A stretch of 64,000 nt of DNA from Altibacter sp. GTDB lineage: Bacteria; Bacteroidota; Bacteroidia; Flavobacteriales; Flavobacteriaceae. How positions within the stretch are numbered: position 1 is the first letter of the stretch; every line of letters begins with the position of its first letter. The notes below the pieces were generated by a model. That model searched no databases, was not told the DNA's origin, and was given only the letters and a program-made list of their open reading frames with translations. Below, in pieces: positions 21,213-29,712 of this stretch. The stretch is from contig NZ_JAIOHK010000063.1 in NCBI RefSeq assembly GCF_019913785.1, positions 85,209 through 149,208 of the forward strand, read 5' to 3'. Position numbers and translations under genes: made by a program.

Positions 21213-21247
21213 AAAACCCTTTAAACATTACGTTTAGAGGGTTTTTT
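21213..21247 (+). terminator. Intrinsic terminator downstream of tRNA-Ser
   Basis: aaaaccctttaaac-attac-gtttagagggttttttg. Confidence 0.75.
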
Positions 21248-21288
21248 GTTTTTGGTATATAGTCAAAATACACATTATATATCAAAGT

Positions 21289-21337
21289 TAAGTTACCCTA
21301 TAGGTTACCCTTAAAATTCGTTAGAATTAGGGTAACT
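21289..21337. repeat. Left-end putative integrase arm-type sites
   Basis: taagttaccctataggttaccct plus inverted agggtaact; the first two motifs recur at 57755-57778. Confidence 0.6.
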
Positions 21338-21342
21338 CTTTC

Positions 21343-21372
21343 TTGAGGGAATCCTTGGGAATCCCTAGCTAA
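21343..21372. repeat. Repeat copy 1: ttgagggaatccttgggaatccctagctaa
   Basis: Similar to 23731-23760. Confidence 0.6.
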
Positions 21373-21420
21373 CCCCCTGTTTTACTGATAATTTTGTCTA
21401 ATATTTAAATTAGTAAAACT

Positions 21421-22641
21421 ATGATTAAAACATTTTTCTATCTAAAAACTGACAAGCAAAACAATAAAGGAGAGTCACCCATTTATGCCAAGATTAAACT
21501 GCAAGGTAAAACAAGAACTCTAAGTACTGGCAAATTTATTAATAAGGAACGCTGGAAATCGACCAACAAGCTAAAGAACACGCTCCGTTTAAATACTGAA
21601 AAGATAACCAAATCAACGATAGACTTACTAGAAACAAAAATTGAATCTATTTATTTAGAACTATCGAAGAGTGACCCTAACACAACACTAGACGATGTAA
21701 AGAATAAACTAAATGGCAAAGCAATAGGAAAAAGCGAAATAGACATCCTTAAGCTATTCCAAAGACACAACGATTATTTTAAAAGAAAATTTGAGAATGG
21801 AGAACGTAGCAAAGCATCTTTACAAAAATACAATAGGGCGAAAGATTTATTAACAAAATATATTAAGGTAAAATACGGAAAAACATCATTCCCTATTTCT
21901 GACATTGACAATCAATTTGTGTATAACCTTGAATCATATTTGAAATACGAATCTACGTTTAATAGTAAAGTTGGTATTAGCCATAATTCGGTTGTTAAGT
22001 ATTTCCAATGTTTCAAAACAATATGTAAATATGGCATTAAAAGAAACCTAATAATATCTAATCCTTTTATCTGCTACGATGAAAAATTAAAAATAAAGGA
22101 TGCTGTATTTCTCACTAAAGATGAACTTGAAAGAATTGAGGCTAAAGAATTCAGTTCAGAAAGACTAAATAAGGTCAAAGACATCTTTTTGTTTTCATGT
22201 TATACGAGTTACGCTCCTTGTGATGTGAAGAACTTAACTAAGAATAATCTGATTAAAGATTCGGAAAATTCATATTGGATTATAACTAATCGTGCCAAAA
22301 CTAATATAAAATCAAATGTCCCTGTATTGCAACCTGTCATGCGAATCATTGATAAATATACTTATTTGAATGGGGATAGATTACTTCCTAAAATAAGTAA
22401 CCAAAAGATTAATGAATATTTGAAAGAGATTGCCGATTTATGTAAGATAAATAAAAAATTAACTCACTATGTTGCAAGACATACGTTTGCTACGACTGTT
22501 ACTCTGGGCAATGGCGTTGGAATTGAAAGTGTCTCAAAGATGATGGGGCACACCAGAATATCAATGACTCAGCACTATGCTAAAGTTTTAGATTCTAATG
22601 TAAAGAGGGATATGAACAAATTAAGACAGAAATATATATAG
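21421..22641 (+). CDS. int: Tyrosine-type site-specific recombinase/integrase (Bacteroidetes type)
   Basis: C-terminal catalytic motifs HYVARHTFATTVTLGNGVGIESVSKMMGHTRISMTQHYAKV. Confidence 0.93.
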   Translation: MIKTFFYLKTDKQNNKGESPIYAKIKLQGKTRTLSTGKFINKERWKSTNKLKNTLRLNTEKITKSTIDLLETKIESIYLELSKSDPNTTLDDVKNKLNGKAIGKSEIDILKLFQRHNDYFKRKFENGERSKASLQKYNRAKDLLTKYIKVKYGKTSFPISDIDNQFVYNLESYLKYESTFNSKVGISHNSVVKYFQCFKTICKYGIKRNLIISNPFICYDEKLKIKDAVFLTKDELERIEAKEFSSERLNKVKDIFLFSCYTSYAPCDVKNLTKNNLIKDSENSYWIITNRAKTNIKSNVPVLQPVMRIIDKYTYLNGDRLLPKISNQKINEYLKEIADLCKINKKLTHYVARHTFATTVTLGNGVGIESVSKMMGHTRISMTQHYAKVLDSNVKRDMNKLRQKYI

Positions 22642-22663
22642 TTAAGCATTTTATTTACTTTAG

Positions 22664-22687
22664 AAGCTCTCAAAGTTGAGAGCTTTT
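22664..22687 (+). terminator. Intrinsic terminator after int
   Basis: AAGCTCTCAA-AG-TTGAGAGCTTTTT. Confidence 0.75.
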
Positions 22688-22702
22688 TAAAATTATTGTC
22701 TT

Positions 22703-23725
22703 ATGAAAAATATTTTTGAAATAAATGCTGAGATTGAAAAAATCACTAATCCTGTAATTGAATATCATCACCATTACCAAAATATTATGTTTTTTGGGGA
22801 CTGGGTAAGTGAAATAGATTACACATATTTTATAAAATGGCAAGAAACCATCAAGAAAAAAATCAATGATATTGCTGATTTAGATAGTCCTAGTAAAGTG
22901 AAATTTCTAAAGGTATTTCATCAAGACGTTTTACAAAAGTATAATGAACAGCTTAAATTAAATTTTAATGAATTGGACACTCTTAAAGCTAAATTGAAAC
23001 AAAAATATGTTTCAGAAGGGTTTATTAGAAAACCTAAAAAAAAGAGCAAAGAAGTTTATTACTCTCCAGATTCACATGATGATTTTGATTACATACTAAC
23101 AAAAATGTCTGAAATATTTGAACTTGAAAAATTTGACATATATAATGATGATGAATGCGGTGGTCCAGAAGGGTTGAAAGATATTTTACAAGATGAAGTA
23201 CTTTCAAAATTAAAAGTTGAAGATGACCAATTAGAAAGTTTATACTCCTATGTTCATTTATCTGTTTGTCTAGAATTAACCCGAGATATGCTAAAAAACA
23301 TAACTCAACACCTCGATTCAATTGTGAATTATATTAAGAAACTAGAAAATTTTGAAGAAGACAAACTAACATTAGATGAGGTTTATGACAATGACCCTAA
23401 TAATCTAAAACTTGAATTTAAAATTAATAAGTTGGATGTTGCTCTATTTTATAGAGTTTTTCATGATGTTGGGATTATAGAGGTAGATAATAAAAACCAG
23501 AAAAACCCTTATACGAATCTCAAAAAATACATTGATAGTTCAAACATGTATTACATGGAGAACAAAAAAGTTGATAAGGTTAAAAATATTAATAAGGAGT
23601 TCTCAAAGTTCCTTAATGATAACAAATACGAAAAACACGAGATTAATCTAATTGAACTTCTAATATCAAAACTAAAATCAAAAAAAGAAGAAATTGAAGC
23701 TAATTCAGAAGAAGGTCTTCTTTAA
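22703..23725 (+). CDS. Hypothetical protein of the integration module (possibly RteC-like, uncertain)
   Basis: ORF downstream of int; C-terminal ALFYRVFHDVGIIEV pattern. Confidence 0.6.
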   Translation: MKNIFEINAEIEKITNPVIEYHHHYQNIMFFGDWVSEIDYTYFIKWQETIKKKINDIADLDSPSKVKFLKVFHQDVLQKYNEQLKLNFNELDTLKAKLKQKYVSEGFIRKPKKKSKEVYYSPDSHDDFDYILTKMSEIFELEKFDIYNDDECGGPEGLKDILQDEVLSKLKVEDDQLESLYSYVHLSVCLELTRDMLKNITQHLDSIVNYIKKLENFEEDKLTLDEVYDNDPNNLKLEFKINKLDVALFYRVFHDVGIIEVDNKNQKNPYTNLKKYIDSSNMYYMENKKVDKVKNINKEFSKFLNDNKYEKHEINLIELLISKLKSKKEEIEANSEEGLL

Positions 23726-23730
23726 TTAAT

Positions 23731-23760
23731 TTGAGGGAATGCTAGGGAATCCCTAGCTAT
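23731..23760. repeat. Repeat copy 2 containing the perfect odd palindrome GCTAGGGA-A-TCCCTAGC (23741-23757)
   Basis: Direct reading; similar to 21343-21372. Confidence 0.7.
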
Positions 23761-23809
23761 ACTTGACGAAATCCCAGAAATTTGCTGAATAATAATTTAA
23801 AAGCATATT

Positions 23810-24127
23810 ATGGGAAACAACGATTCGCACTTAGTTCTATTATCGATAGACAAATTACAAAGTCTATTAAATCCAGTATTAAATAAACTGGTTGTAATTG
23901 AGAAATACCTCAACAATAAAGCAACTACACATAAAGTAGGTTACTACCGAAATAAAGACCTAAAAGAAAAATTAGGTCTTTCTCCTAACACTATTATAAA
24001 ATATAGAGAATCTGGCGTCATTCCATTTACAATGATTGGTGAAGTGTACCTTTATCCTATTAAGCAAATCGATGATATTCTTAAAATGAACTCTAACTGG
24101 GATTTATTCCAAAATAAGGCTAGTTAG
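23810..24127 (+). CDS. HTH (MerR/excisionase-like) protein
   Basis: YYRNKDLKEKLGLSPNTIIKYRESGVIPFTMIGEVYLYPIKQIDDIL. Confidence 0.75.
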   Translation: MGNNDSHLVLLSIDKLQSLLNPVLNKLVVIEKYLNNKATTHKVGYYRNKDLKEKLGLSPNTIIKYRESGVIPFTMIGEVYLYPIKQIDDILKMNSNWDLFQNKAS

Positions 24128-24129
24128 AT

Positions 24130-25419
24130 ATGTTTCAAGTAACAAAATATAAAAATATTAAAAGTTCAGATGTAGAAGATACATTGGACATTGCTGAGGT
24201 ATTTAAAATTATTAAAGAAGGTGATTCAGCTTTAAATCATATAAAATATGCTAGAAGTTTTAATAAAGGAAGTGAAGACTATAATTCAATTAAAGCAAAC
24301 CTAATACCAACATTCCGATTTAATTTTCTTTTTGATAGAAAGGCTTCAAATAAGAACATAACTGAACCTACAGGCTTGATATTTATTGATGTTGACAATA
24401 CTGACACTATACTTGATAATGACTTTATTTTTGCTAAATGGAAGTCTATTTCTTTAAAAGGATATAGCATTCTCGTGAAGGTAGATAACTTAACAGTAAA
24501 TAACTTTAATGACACATATGATAATATATCATCATTATTAAAGATTAATTCAGATATAGGGGCTAGAAAACCTACTCAGCAGACTGTTCAAAGTTATGAC
24601 CCTGACATCTATATAAATTATGATGCTAAAACTTATAATTGTGCAGAAATTAAAAAAGTACCATCCGCTATTAAACAAAAAAAAGAAAAAAAGTGTTTAA
24701 CTAGGAATGAGACTTTTTTACCAGTTTCTCAAAATATTAAGATTAGGTTTAACAATATTGATGACTACTTCACTGATAATAATTCAACATATATAGTTTT
24801 CAAGGAAGAAAAAGAAAAACTTTGTATTCCGTTTATACCAAGAAAGGTAGAAGAAGGAAATAGAAATAGTTATTTGTTTATTTACTTATCACAGATAGTA
24901 GCTCTAAATCCACATATTAATAAAGCCTACGTAAAAGCTATAGCAGATAGTGTAAATTTAAATGTGATGCACCCAGAACTTCCAGAAAGTGAATTAAATG
25001 ACATAATTAATAGCATTTTTAAAATCAAAGAGTCCGATGAATTAGAGATGTTCTATAATAAAGAAAGGAGAATCATATTTAATCCTAAACAGAAATTACC
25101 TTTTAAAGAGAAAATGAAAATCGTCAATAAAGAATTAGGTAGTATGGCAGCAGATAGGACAATTGAAAAAATATATGTATGTATTGAAGAATGGGACTTT
25201 CAATCTTATAATAAAATCAATCAGGTCAAGGTAGCCGATTTAATGGAGCTTCATGTTTCAACCATAAAAAGATATTGGAGCAACTTTAAAGCCTTTGTAA
25301 AGGAGCTTAATGATGACTATAAAGGTAGTTTAATAGGTGACGGAACAGAAATGATAGAATGTAGAATAGACTATTCCAATTTTTATCTCAATGAACCACA
25401 ATTGAAAAAATCTGCATAA
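24130..25419 (+). CDS. BT4734/BF3469-family (VirE N-terminal domain) protein, primase-associated type
   Basis: TGLIFIDVDNTD and overall layout of VirE-N proteins in Bacteroidetes elements. Confidence 0.7.
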   Translation: MFQVTKYKNIKSSDVEDTLDIAEVFKIIKEGDSALNHIKYARSFNKGSEDYNSIKANLIPTFRFNFLFDRKASNKNITEPTGLIFIDVDNTDTILDNDFIFAKWKSISLKGYSILVKVDNLTVNNFNDTYDNISSLLKINSDIGARKPTQQTVQSYDPDIYINYDAKTYNCAEIKKVPSAIKQKKEKKCLTRNETFLPVSQNIKIRFNNIDDYFTDNNSTYIVFKEEKEKLCIPFIPRKVEEGNRNSYLFIYLSQIVALNPHINKAYVKAIADSVNLNVMHPELPESELNDIINSIFKIKESDELEMFYNKERRIIFNPKQKLPFKEKMKIVNKELGSMAADRTIEKIYVCIEEWDFQSYNKINQVKVADLMELHVSTIKRYWSNFKAFVKELNDDYKGSLIGDGTEMIECRIDYSNFYLNEPQLKKSA

Positions 25420-25423
25420 TTTT

Positions 25424-25672
25424 TCATATACGTGTCAGCCATTTGAAAAACTTAATTAGACTCAATACCACCAAGACAAATAATGAGAACACCAATTGAA
25501 GCAATAATCCAATCAAATCTAATTGTGTTACAATTGGAGATGGTTTATTCTTAAGTTCGGTACTTTTAAATGAATTGTACCAATGTTCAGCTTCAAGGTC
25601 ATATCTCAATCTTGTTGTTGATGAATTATCATTCGGTCTCCATTTATAGTCTTGTCTTTCTCCTTGTGTCAT
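25424..25672 (-). CDS. Small hypothetical protein with C-terminal TM helix
   Basis: ORF with hydrophobic C-terminus, convergent to the preceding gene. Confidence 0.5.
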   Translation of the reverse strand: MTQGERQDYKWRPNDNSSTTRLRYDLEAEHWYNSFKSTELKNKPSPIVTQLDLIGLLLQLVFSLFVLVVLSLIKFFKWLTRI

Positions 25673-25946
25673 AATCCTAAGTTTTACACAGCAAATATGG
25701 TGTATTTTATTAAAATTGCATAATAATATATTTGAAAACCAGGTAGTTATACAATAAAGTTAAGAATAGAGTCAGCACAGATGAAGAAGAAAGTATCTAT
25801 TGTGATAGATAATGTCCTGAATAAATAAATTTAGAATAAAGTCAGTGAAGGTTAAGCAAATAAATATTTGTATTTCTACTTTCCGAAATATAAATATTAA
25901 AAATGATTAGTAACTTTAAGGTTCATTAACTTGATAAAAAGAATAA

Positions 25947-26447
25947 ATGAAAAAAATAATTATACTATTAACAATAACTTATAGTTCATTAAACGCTCAA
26001 ATCATTACCAAAATAGAGGGTGTTAGTTTAAATGCTCCTTGTGAACTTGAATATACCAGAAATATTGGTAATCAAAATAATTATAGTTGTCCTTATTTAT
26101 ATAACAATGATGAAAAGCTAGACAACTATTCTATTACAGTCACAAACCTTCAAACAGAAATGAATGGCTTAAATGATAGCAGTCTTAATGAATTTAAAAA
26201 AACATTTCTTGAAACGATTGAATCAAATTCCAAAAACAATGGGGAGTCACCTAATTTTATTCTTTTAAATAATGGTATTAGTGCTGTCAGTAGTATATCC
26301 TATCTAACTTATGGCGAGCAAGAATTTAAAAATATTTCTATCTCTTTTCTTTACAGGCAAAAAAGTTTTATTGTTAACTTAACAACTAATAATTTTTATA
26401 GAAAAAACGAAATATCAGAATTAGCAGATAGGATATTAATCAGATAA
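25947..26447 (+). CDS. Hypothetical secreted protein
   Basis: Signal peptide MKKIIILLTITYSSLNAQ. Confidence 0.65.
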   Translation: MKKIIILLTITYSSLNAQIITKIEGVSLNAPCELEYTRNIGNQNNYSCPYLYNNDEKLDNYSITVTNLQTEMNGLNDSSLNEFKKTFLETIESNSKNNGESPNFILLNNGISAVSSISYLTYGEQEFKNISISFLYRQKSFIVNLTTNNFYRKNEISELADRILIR

Positions 26448-26472
26448 AAAGTAATCTAATTGACGAAATTCT

Positions 26473-27351
26473 ATGCGAAAATTAATATTTATTCTATTTA
26501 CCATTCCTTTATTTTTCTTTATTGGTTGTAATAAAAAAGAAAAAAATATTCAAAAACCTTCTGAAGAATTAATTGCCATTTATGTTCAAAATCAAAAATA
26601 TGATTTTCAAGATATAATTATCTTAGGTAAAGTTATAGGAGATTCTATTGAAAAGATAACAGATTGGGACGATAATAAAGCCGATTATGTTGTAAACCGC
26701 AAACCATATTTAGAGAAATATTCTAAATACTTTATTAACCAAGATAAAGTGGTTCAACAAATTACAATTGATGAAATTATTAGCAAAGATTTTCAGTGCA
26801 GTCCTTTGACAGTTGGGCATAGTAATAAATTTCATTTGAGCATTAAAAATGAGTTTAGCTTAGCAACTAATGACTCCAATTTCAAAAATTTACTTAATGA
26901 CAACATTATTAATCTCGACAGTAAATCTTTGAATATTGTAAAAAGTAAATTATTAAATGCCTTTAAGGATAAAGAAATTGATATAACTTCTGGATTTGAT
27001 AATAACTTCAATGAAGTATACAAACCATTAGACATTGATATTCTTCAATCTGTTGATTTAAATGGCGATAGTGTTGAGGAGGTATTGGTTAAAGCGACTG
27101 TTGGAAATATTTACGAGAGAAATACAGTACTATTAGTATTTAATATAACTGAAGATTATATAAAAGAGGTTGGTGAAATCGACTCCTGGTCCAATGGTTA
27201 CAATTTGATTGGTGTTACCGACTTTAATAATAACGGAATTTATGAACTCGTATTTCAAGGTGTTGGTTATGAATCCATTGGATTTGAAATATATGAAATT
27301 CAAGATAACGGATTTAAGAGACTACTTAACACGGTTCCATATGGATGTTAA
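26473..27351 (+). CDS. Hypothetical lipoprotein (FG-GAP/VCBS-like C-terminal region possible)
   Basis: Lipobox LFFFIGCNKKE; VDLNGDSVEEVLVKA, VTDFNNNGIYELVFQG. Confidence 0.65.
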   Translation: MRKLIFILFTIPLFFFIGCNKKEKNIQKPSEELIAIYVQNQKYDFQDIIILGKVIGDSIEKITDWDDNKADYVVNRKPYLEKYSKYFINQDKVVQQITIDEIISKDFQCSPLTVGHSNKFHLSIKNEFSLATNDSNFKNLLNDNIINLDSKSLNIVKSKLLNAFKDKEIDITSGFDNNFNEVYKPLDIDILQSVDLNGDSVEEVLVKATVGNIYERNTVLLVFNITEDYIKEVGEIDSWSNGYNLIGVTDFNNNGIYELVFQGVGYESIGFEIYEIQDNGFKRLLNTVPYGC

Positions 27352-27697
27352 AATAAGTAGTGAATAACAAAGTTGTTGAGGTTTAATGCTTAAATAATTC
27401 TCTCAAAATTTTCAGAAAAATATTTTTTACATATCCGACCAATGTATATACAAGAATATTTTTGACCCTATTATAAGAGAGGATACGAGGTCCCATTATA
27501 AATTTTTCCAATTATTGGGTTGGATTTAGACACCACTCCCTATGTAACCGTCCATATAAGCATAAAAACGACAATTCAACCATAGTATATACTTTAAAAA
27601 CGGTGCTAGTTCAGTGCAATATGGTACCGTTAAACATATTTATAATATTTGGCTGAGGTTTATACATTTCTCACATATTTATATATAAAGAAATGAT

Positions 27698-27853
27698 ATG
27701 GGAAAACTACCAACAAGCATGAATAATGAAGTCGTAATTTTTAGGTTGTCAAAAAAATTAAAGGATAAATTAAATCAATTGGCTAAAAGAAGCCACGGTA
27801 CTTCATCCTCTGTAATAAGGTCTTTAATTGAATCAGAGTCTAGGAGATATTAA
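27698..27853 (+). CDS. Ribbon-helix-helix DNA-binding protein, 51 aa (not in the ORF track)
   Basis: MGKLPTSMNNEVVIFRLSKKLKDKLNQLAKRSHGTSSSVIRSLIESESRRY*; typical RHH pattern. Confidence 0.7.
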   Translation: MGKLPTSMNNEVVIFRLSKKLKDKLNQLAKRSHGTSSSVIRSLIESESRRY

Positions 27854-27947
27854 ATCATTAGATAATTCCAGCCGTTTTATTGATACTTTAATTTTAGTGT
27901 GGCACAAACCCCGTTTTAATTATAACCATTGTTAGTGGTTCTCATAT

Positions 27948-28538
27948 TTATTTTTCTTCTTCTTTGTCTCGATTTAAAAATGTGATTTCAATATTGTCTG
28001 CAATAAAAGGTTTTTTTGAAATGCGTTTCAGTATGTTGTTCCAAGTATCAAGTGCATCTCGCTTTATCAACCTTTCCTCCAAGTCCAATTGTTCGTTCTG
28101 TACTTTTATTCGTTTTTCTTTAGCATCGAATTCTGCCTTTTCTGTTTCAGCTTTTAATTTTCTTTTTTCCAAATTCCAATTTTGAATTTTCTGAACAGAT
28201 TGAAAGATAAGCCAAGGAATTCCCGCTGCACTGGCTGCAAGAGGTATAATAACCTCAAGACTTAATGGGGAATTGTGATTAATTGAGTGTAAATAAAGCT
28301 TGTGCTCCCTTTTTAAAGGGCGTCCTTTTCGGTAATAAAAGAATTGAGAAAAATTATAATTTTCATAATCTTCGATTGTTGAAAGAACAAGCAGGTCATT
28401 AAGAAGATTAAGGTCGTAGAGAAAAGAGGAAAGTGTTTCTATTGTGACTTTGTCTTGTCCAGCAATAGTGTACTCCCCTTTTTCTTTAAAATTGAAGCTT
28501 ATTTTAACGTCCGAGTAATAGTAATAATAGTAATACAT
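27948..28538 (-). CDS. Hypothetical protein
   Basis: ORF with hydrophobic segment and charged coiled coil. Confidence 0.55.
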   Translation of the reverse strand: MYYYYYYYSDVKISFNFKEKGEYTIAGQDKVTIETLSSFLYDLNLLNDLLVLSTIEDYENYNFSQFFYYRKGRPLKREHKLYLHSINHNSPLSLEVIIPLAASAAGIPWLIFQSVQKIQNWNLEKRKLKAETEKAEFDAKEKRIKVQNEQLDLEERLIKRDALDTWNNILKRISKKPFIADNIEITFLNRDKEEEK

Positions 28539-28557
28539 TCTTTAGATTTTAATGCCT

Positions 28558-28619
28558 GCCAACGGTCTCGTGTATCAGTAGTTGAGTGGTTTAGCAATTA
28601 CTTATAGCCATTGTTAGGC
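28558..28619 (-). other. attC-like intergenic segment between two minus-strand genes
   Basis: On the minus strand GCCTAACAATGGC...GACCGTTGGCAGGC; the stop codon of the 28614 gene lies inside GCCTAAC. Confidence 0.35.
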
Positions 28620-29357
28620 GCTTTTGTTTATTTTTCTTTTCATTGTTTCGGATAATTTCATCAAATTATCATTCTGTAAACCACTAATAATATTTTTGGA
28701 CAAATCTCTTTCTCCTAAATCCCATCTTCTCTCAAGTTGAATTTGTTCTTCAGTTTTATCAATATTGTAGCAATAGAGATATAAATCAAGTTTATTTTCT
28801 AAAATCGATGAAAAACATTCTAAACAGTTTAAGTAATAATTACTTTTTCTTTTGTTTAAATCAAATCCAATGTATATTATTTTGGTATGTAGTTTCATTA
28901 GCGAACAAGCAGATGCAACTCTATGAATTAATTGATATGGCAAATCTTGTATTTCACTGATTTCTATTTTCAATCCTGTATAGTTGTTTATAATTTCCAA
29001 CCATCCTTCAACTACAAGTCTTTTATTAGAACTATTACTTAACCATTTTTTAACTTTTTCATATGGAGGTTCTGTTCTTTTAGCCTCAATAGCTATGCAG
29101 TCATTCGAATATTCAATCATTAAATCAGTGCAAGAAGGTAAACCTTTACCTTTAACAGCAGATATTTTATATTCAAATATGTAATCAATATCTGTGATAG
29201 AATTTAAGTTTATTAATTCTTTGCTAAGAATCTGATTGTGCTTAAACAAAACTATAAGTGGAATTGTTGACCGTCTCGGAGATTTAAATTCATTTTTATT
29301 AAATTTATTATAAATTAAATCAATCGAATTTATTTCTTGTTTGTTGTAAAAAATCAT
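28614..29357 (-). CDS. Putative PD-(D/E)XK-fold nuclease-like protein
   Basis: CTDLMIEYSNDCIAIEAKRTE (D-Xn-E-x-K). Confidence 0.55.
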   Translation of the reverse strand: MIFYNKQEINSIDLIYNKFNKNEFKSPRRSTIPLIVLFKHNQILSKELINLNSITDIDYIFEYKISAVKGKGLPSCTDLMIEYSNDCIAIEAKRTEPPYEKVKKWLSNSSNKRLVVEGWLEIINNYTGLKIEISEIQDLPYQLIHRVASACSLMKLHTKIIYIGFDLNKRKSNYYLNCLECFSSILENKLDLYLYCYNIDKTEEQIQLERRWDLGERDLSKNIISGLQNDNLMKLSETMKRKINKSA

Positions 29358-29431
29358 AAAATATTCTCATTATGAATGGTTAGATGATTATGTTTTTCCA
29401 TCTTCAAGTTTACTTCTATACAACTCCTTTT

Positions 29432-29695
29432 CTATTTTAAGAATTCACCAAACTTTTTCAATGCACTTATGTAGGCATTATGACTCTTCTTACCGAATTC
29501 AGATTCATTACCAGTAGGACCATATTTCTCAATGAAATAATCAATATTTTCAGCCACTCTGTTAACTGTTATGTTTTCTCTTTTACAAATTTTTTGAACT
29601 CGTTTCATGTAGTCATAAACTGTAGATGGATTTCCAGAAGGGGTAAATTCGCTATAACCTTGCTGGATTAGATAACACTTAAATCGTTCTAACAT
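29432..29695 (-). CDS. 87-aa protein resembling a SAM-like/integrase core-binding domain
   Basis: All-helical STVYDYMKRVQKICKRENIT...KKSHNAYISALKKFGEFL pattern. Confidence 0.55.
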   Translation of the reverse strand: MLERFKCYLIQQGYSEFTPSGNPSTVYDYMKRVQKICKRENITVNRVAENIDYFIEKYGPTGNESEFGKKSHNAYISALKKFGEFLK

Positions 29696-29712
29696 AAACC
29701 ATTTATTTAGAA

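Noticed and set aside
25750-25860. Repeated agaataGAGTCAG / agaataaAGTCAG in the gap before 25947
   Set aside because: Short and imperfect; expected by chance in AT-rich sequence.
25673-27697. Retron, DGR or toxin-antitoxin pair near the RHH gene
   Set aside because: No reverse transcriptase, no template repeat and no adjacent toxin ORF found.
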